From Aliiruegeria sabulilitoris (GTDB taxonomy: Bacteria; Pseudomonadota; Alphaproteobacteria; Rhodobacterales; Rhodobacteraceae), in the NCBI RefSeq assembly GCF_001558155.1, contig NZ_LOAS01000001.1:431279-495278 (forward strand): a DNA stretch of 64,000 nt, in the 5' to 3' direction. Below, one piece after another: positions 60,850-64,000 of the stretch (positions within the stretch are counted from its first letter, which is position 1; every line of letters begins with the position of its first letter). Made by a program: the position numbers and the translations under genes. The notes under the pieces are model-generated. The model saw nothing but the letters and a program-made list of their open reading frames with translations, had not been told where the DNA came from and searched no databases.

Positions 60850-61722
60850 ATGGTCGGAATCATAGGCGTCATCGTGATTTTTGTGATGGTGTTCGGAGGC
60901 TACATTGCTGCCGGCGGAAAAATGGCGATCATCCTGAAATCATTGCCATACGAAATGACAATGATCGGAGGGGCGGCAATAGGTGCGTTCGTAATTTCAA
61001 ACGACGTCCATGCTATCAAGAAATCTTTCAAAGACATTGGAAAGGTCTTCAAGGGGCCGCAGTGGCGGCCGGAAGATTACAGAGATCTCCTGTGCCTTTT
61101 GTACGAGCTAATCCGTTTAGCACGCCAAAATCCCGTGGGGCTTGAAGAGCACATTGAGAATCCGACTGAGTCGTCGATCTTTGAGAACTACCCCCGTATC
61201 CTGACGGACGCGGAAGCCATAGACTTAATATGCGATACATTGAGGTCTGCTTCCATGAATTATGACGACCCGCATCAGGTCGAAGAAGTCCTGGAGAAAC
61301 GAATGGATGCGAACCAGGAAGCCGCGCTGCACTCAAGCCATGCTCTGCAAACCATGGCGGATGGACTGCCGGCTTTGGGAATCGTCGCCGCAGTTCTCGG
61401 TGTCATCAAGACAATGGGATCCATCGACCAGCCACCAGAGATCCTGGGAAAGCTTATTGGAGGCGCGTTGGTCGGAACATTTCTTGGAGTGTTTCTCGCC
61501 TACGGATTGGTCGGGCCTTTTGCGTCGAAAGTCAAAGATGTTACGATGGAGGACAGTCATTTTTACCGTTTGATCCGGGAAGTGCTTGTCGCGAACCTCC
61601 ATAGTCACGCAACCAATATATGCATAGAGGTCGGGCGCCAGAATACGCCAAGCCATATCCGTCCGAGTTTTTCAGAACTGGAGGAAGCACTTAAGAACAC
61701 CAAGCAACGTGAAGCAGCATGA
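60850..61722 (+). CDS. motA: flagellar motor stator protein MotA
   Basis: A 290-residue inner-membrane stator subunit. The start has GGAGAGATCGC upstream. It has four membrane helices: near 1-25, 35-55, and the pair in LPALGIVAAVLGVIKTMGSI and LIGGALVGTFLGVFLAYGLV (about 180-230), with a cytoplasmic region between. The conserved PALGIVAAVLGVI and GALVGTFLGVFLAYGLVGP are diagnostic. The MotB partner is not in the window and should follow elsewhere. The DNA becomes richer in A and T from here. The stop overlaps the next gene by 4 bp. Confidence 0.95.
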   Translation: MVGIIGVIVIFVMVFGGYIAAGGKMAIILKSLPYEMTMIGGAAIGAFVISNDVHAIKKSFKDIGKVFKGPQWRPEDYRDLLCLLYELIRLARQNPVGLEEHIENPTESSIFENYPRILTDAEAIDLICDTLRSASMNYDDPHQVEEVLEKRMDANQEAALHSSHALQTMADGLPALGIVAAVLGVIKTMGSIDQPPEILGKLIGGALVGTFLGVFLAYGLVGPFASKVKDVTMEDSHFYRLIREVLVANLHSHATNICIEVGRQNTPSHIRPSFSELEEALKNTKQREAA

Positions 61723-63956
61723 GACGGTTATTCATCGCATTCCTAATATTCTGCACCGCATCCTCAAGCTTGGCTGAACGTGTTACCGTTTACTCAGGAG
61801 AGCACGAGGAATTTTCTCGAGTTGTTCTCTCCTTCGGGCAAGAAATCCAATGGACCAAGCAAAAAACGCGTGACGGATACGAAATTAAATTCGACCGTGA
61901 AGGTCTCAATATCGATACCGGACAAGTTTTTGAAAAAATCCCCAAGGATCGTCTTCAGACAATACGGTATGATGAAGAAATCTCAAGTCTGATTATAACG
62001 GTAGCGCCCAAAGTAAGCTTGGAGGAGTTTCTCCTCGGCGATAAGACCTTAGTTATGGACTTCAAAAATATCCCGGCTGAGAAACCAACAGAAGTATCCA
62101 AAAGCGTATCTGCGGCTTTCCCATTGGGTCGGCCAGATCTATTTAATCAAGAGGCTTCATTTCGCATTGCGGAACCCTCCAACGGACAGACGCAGACTAG
62201 CAGAGCAGATCACGCTTCTTCGGATCGGCAGAGCATTCCTCACTCGATCTACAATGAGTTGCGTGCGGAGGTGGAGAATGCGAATGCATTAGGGGTCGTG
62301 GGTGTTGCGAGGCCGGGCGGAGAACACGGGGTCAATGATCAAACTGCACAAGCAAGAACCGGGTACCTGGCAGAAAGCTCATCGCACTTGTCTGTCCATC
62401 CCGGTTGGCAAGGTGACATGCTTGCGGCTGTCATGCAAGAGACGGCGCAGGAGTTAATTCCAACATGTTTCCAGCAAGACCGACTAGACATCGCAAGCTG
62501 GAGTTCGGACGCTAAACCCGAAATGACCATCTCTGAAACACGTTCGTTTCCAGATGCTGGACTCGATGAGTTGAGTGATGCGGACGTAGAAACACTCGTA
62601 AAAACCTATGTTTCGTTGGGATTGGGTGTTGAGGCTATTGCAATTATAAAAGAATTTGATTTGAGAGTTGAGGGTCGCGAACTGTATTTAGAGATGGCCT
62701 CGATAATCGACGAACTGGAGCGAGATAAGTCGTCTCTGTTTCAGGGCTTGGGTGAATGTGATGGCCCTTCGGCTCTATGGGCTGCTCTTGCGACCGGGGA
62801 GTACAAACAAGCAGAGAATTTTGATTACAATTCAATACAGAATTGGTTTATGAAGTTGCCAACCAACCTCCGTGAACTTTTGGGCCCTCGACTCTCAGAG
62901 TTCTTGTGGCGTCACGGAGAGCAAGTTCTTTTTGATGCTGTGCATGCCGCGACGGAACGTGTTGGCGACGCTGAGTCGCTCGACTGGTGGATAGTTGAGG
63001 GAAAAAGGAAAACCCGGTCCGGAGACTATTTTGGTGGCGGTTCCATTTTTAAGGAAAGCCTTCCCACTTCTGATGATCGCGCAATGGTGGTCATGGCGGA
63101 AGTACTTAAAACAAACGGCATTCTTGGTAATCATAACAGGGATGACCTTGAATTGGGTGAAGCGATTTTATTCGAGGGCAAGGCGACGGAGCCACCTAGT
63201 AACCTCCTCGAGGAGCTTGCTTTGGGTTGGTTCTCTGTGGGAAATTATGGCGCGGCTTGGAATTCTTGGCATCGAGCCGAGTCCTATTCTGTTTCGCCAG
63301 AGAAACGAGCTGAGGATTTCAACAAGATGGTTTCACTTTTGCTGAGTCAGGGTGAGGACTTTCAGTTGTATCTGCTGCGATATGACCCGAAGCGCAATAA
63401 GTATTTAGGAATTCTGTCCGAAAAGGTTCGGATGAAACTTGCAAGTTGGGCTATTGAGAATGAGGAAGTTTCTTGGGCGGAGCGTCTTGTTTCTACCCAG
63501 CTGATGAAGGGCTCTGAGGAACTAAGTATGCTTTATTCGAAAATAGCCTTGAAGCGGAAAGATTATAACCTTGCGCTTTCCTTGGTTGACGGATTGGAAG
63601 GTGAATCTCGTTCCAAGGTGATTTCGGATATCTATGCCGCAATGGCAGAAGACGGAGATCGTGTTCCGTTTGGTGCGTATGTTGATCAGGCTGGTTTCAC
63701 TCCAGAAGAGCAGTATGGGCAAAAAAGGGTAGACGCCATTCCTGAAAGCCCTGTTGGCAAGGAAGAACTCTTTGAGGTGGTGGAGGTCAATCAAAACAGC
63801 AAAAGAGTCGATGTTGAAGTGAACTCAGGAAGCTCCCAGAATGAGGGGTGGGGGTCAGAGCGTGCAGGCAATGGTATCACGTTAGTGCAGGCCAAGGAAA
63901 TTGTAATTGAAAGCGAAAAGTTGAGAGACGAATTTGGTATAGAACTTGGTGGCTAG
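61719..63956 (+). CDS. large exported protein of unknown function, AMIN-like N-terminus and helical repeats, coupled to motA
   Basis: A 745-residue protein I do not recognise. A signal peptide (RLFIAFLIFCTASSSLA) precedes a beta-rich region (about 20-120: VTVYSGEHEEFSRVVLSFGQ, GYEIKFDREGLNI, SLIITVAPKVSLEEFLLGDK, LVMDF) that resembles AMIN domains, which bind peptidoglycan or secretin complexes. A linker of about 150 residues follows, then helix-turn-helix-like units at about 280-640 (ELALGWFSVGNYGAAWNSWH, VRMKLASWAIENEEVSWAER, IALKRKDYNLALSLVDGLEG) reminiscent of TPR/Sel1 repeats. The ATG overlaps the motA stop. Its codon use is clearly AT-richer than the rest of the window. A role at the motor or cell wall is inferred. 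Confidence 0.72.
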   Translation: MRRLFIAFLIFCTASSSLAERVTVYSGEHEEFSRVVLSFGQEIQWTKQKTRDGYEIKFDREGLNIDTGQVFEKIPKDRLQTIRYDEEISSLIITVAPKVSLEEFLLGDKTLVMDFKNIPAEKPTEVSKSVSAAFPLGRPDLFNQEASFRIAEPSNGQTQTSRADHASSDRQSIPHSIYNELRAEVENANALGVVGVARPGGEHGVNDQTAQARTGYLAESSSHLSVHPGWQGDMLAAVMQETAQELIPTCFQQDRLDIASWSSDAKPEMTISETRSFPDAGLDELSDADVETLVKTYVSLGLGVEAIAIIKEFDLRVEGRELYLEMASIIDELERDKSSLFQGLGECDGPSALWAALATGEYKQAENFDYNSIQNWFMKLPTNLRELLGPRLSEFLWRHGEQVLFDAVHAATERVGDAESLDWWIVEGKRKTRSGDYFGGGSIFKESLPTSDDRAMVVMAEVLKTNGILGNHNRDDLELGEAILFEGKATEPPSNLLEELALGWFSVGNYGAAWNSWHRAESYSVSPEKRAEDFNKMVSLLLSQGEDFQLYLLRYDPKRNKYLGILSEKVRMKLASWAIENEEVSWAERLVSTQLMKGSEELSMLYSKIALKRKDYNLALSLVDGLEGESRSKVISDIYAAMAEDGDRVPFGAYVDQAGFTPEEQYGQKRVDAIPESPVGKEELFEVVEVNQNSKRVDVEVNSGSSQNEGWGSERAGNGITLVQAKEIVIESEKLRDEFGIELGG

Positions 63957-63980
63957 GTCATGTTGACAAATGGCGGAGCC

Positions 63981-64000
63981 AGAGGCGGATTGATGTGATG
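63981..64000 (+). other. probable ribosome binding site and start of the next gene at the window edge
   Basis: AGAGGCGGA (63981-63989) stands 5-8 bp before a GTG at 63995 and an ATG at 63998. The next gene of the flagellar block most likely begins here; its identity is outside the window. Confidence 0.35.

Noticed and set aside
63960-63995. A small gene starting at ATG 63960
   Set aside because: The frame closes after 12 codons. The purine-rich stretch at 63981-63989 more likely serves a start at the very edge of the window.
1-64000. tRNA or rRNA genes, CRISPR arrays, insertion sequences, prophage genes
   Set aside because: I looked for T-loop motifs (GTTCGAATC-like), regular short repeats, transposase and integrase motifs and found none.

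Overview
The window is a GC-rich alphaproteobacterial chromosome segment, most likely from the Roseobacter/Rhodobacter group (Rhodobacteraceae). The clues are gene order (rimP-nusA-ylxR-infB, dnaK-dnaJ, rnd-kdsD-lptC-lptA-lptB followed by hpf-ptsN with no rpoN between), Rhodobacterales-type families (a DUF5928-like glycosyltransferase, a NodH-like sulfotransferase, an OmpA protein with a phosphate-binding-like domain), a CTTG-N18-CCTATAT heat-shock promoter and a CtrA-like box before flagellar genes. It is mostly core genome. I see no tRNA, rRNA, CRISPR array, transposase or prophage.

Layout. 1-8.6 kb (minus): the start of a voltage-gated sodium-channel-like gene, an RNA uracil methyltransferase, a pair of ABC exporters, and the overlapping run hslO-nudL-cca-lysE. 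8.7-16.8 kb: Nudix hydrolase, a receiver/PP2C phosphatase divergent from a small Hpt protein, ilvA, argG, an SCP2 protein, a class IV aminotransferase overlapping a sulfotransferase-like gene, and an exported MsrA. 16.8-24.7 kb: hemH, a methyltransferase whose start codon overlaps that of divergent comF, then grxC, a nitrilase-family amidase, a MarR regulator, thpR, ubiG, prolyl aminopeptidase and a CPA1 antiporter. 24.8-30.4 kb: the rimP-nusA-ylxR-infB operon, with an intrinsic terminator in its leader. 30.5-43.5 kb: an interspersed repeat, mutT, argJ, a parvulin-type PPIase, secA, two exported envelope proteins, radC, dnaJ, dnaK and alkB.

44-58 kb is the most distinctive part. A KpsM-like ABC-2 permease, CysQ (PAP phosphatase), a variant KdsB-like cytidylyltransferase, GalU, GalE, two related family-2 glycosyltransferases, a DUF5928-like GT14 enzyme and a double-module sulfotransferase lie close together. 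They read as a locus for making and decorating a surface glycan, with GalU/GalE supplying UDP-sugars, the KdsB-like enzyme a CMP-acid sugar, and CysQ clearing the by-product of sulfation. A few kilobases on, rnd-kdsD-lptCAB supply Kdo and move lipopolysaccharide to the surface, followed by hpf and ptsN.

59-64 kb starts a flagellar segment: fliL, a small TM/coiled-coil protein, a MotE-like protein, motA and a large exported protein of unknown function. The DNA becomes visibly richer in A and T here. Start codons were moved inward from the longest open frame wherever a Shine-Dalgarno sequence or family alignment favoured it. All functions are read from motifs and family knowledge; no database search was possible.
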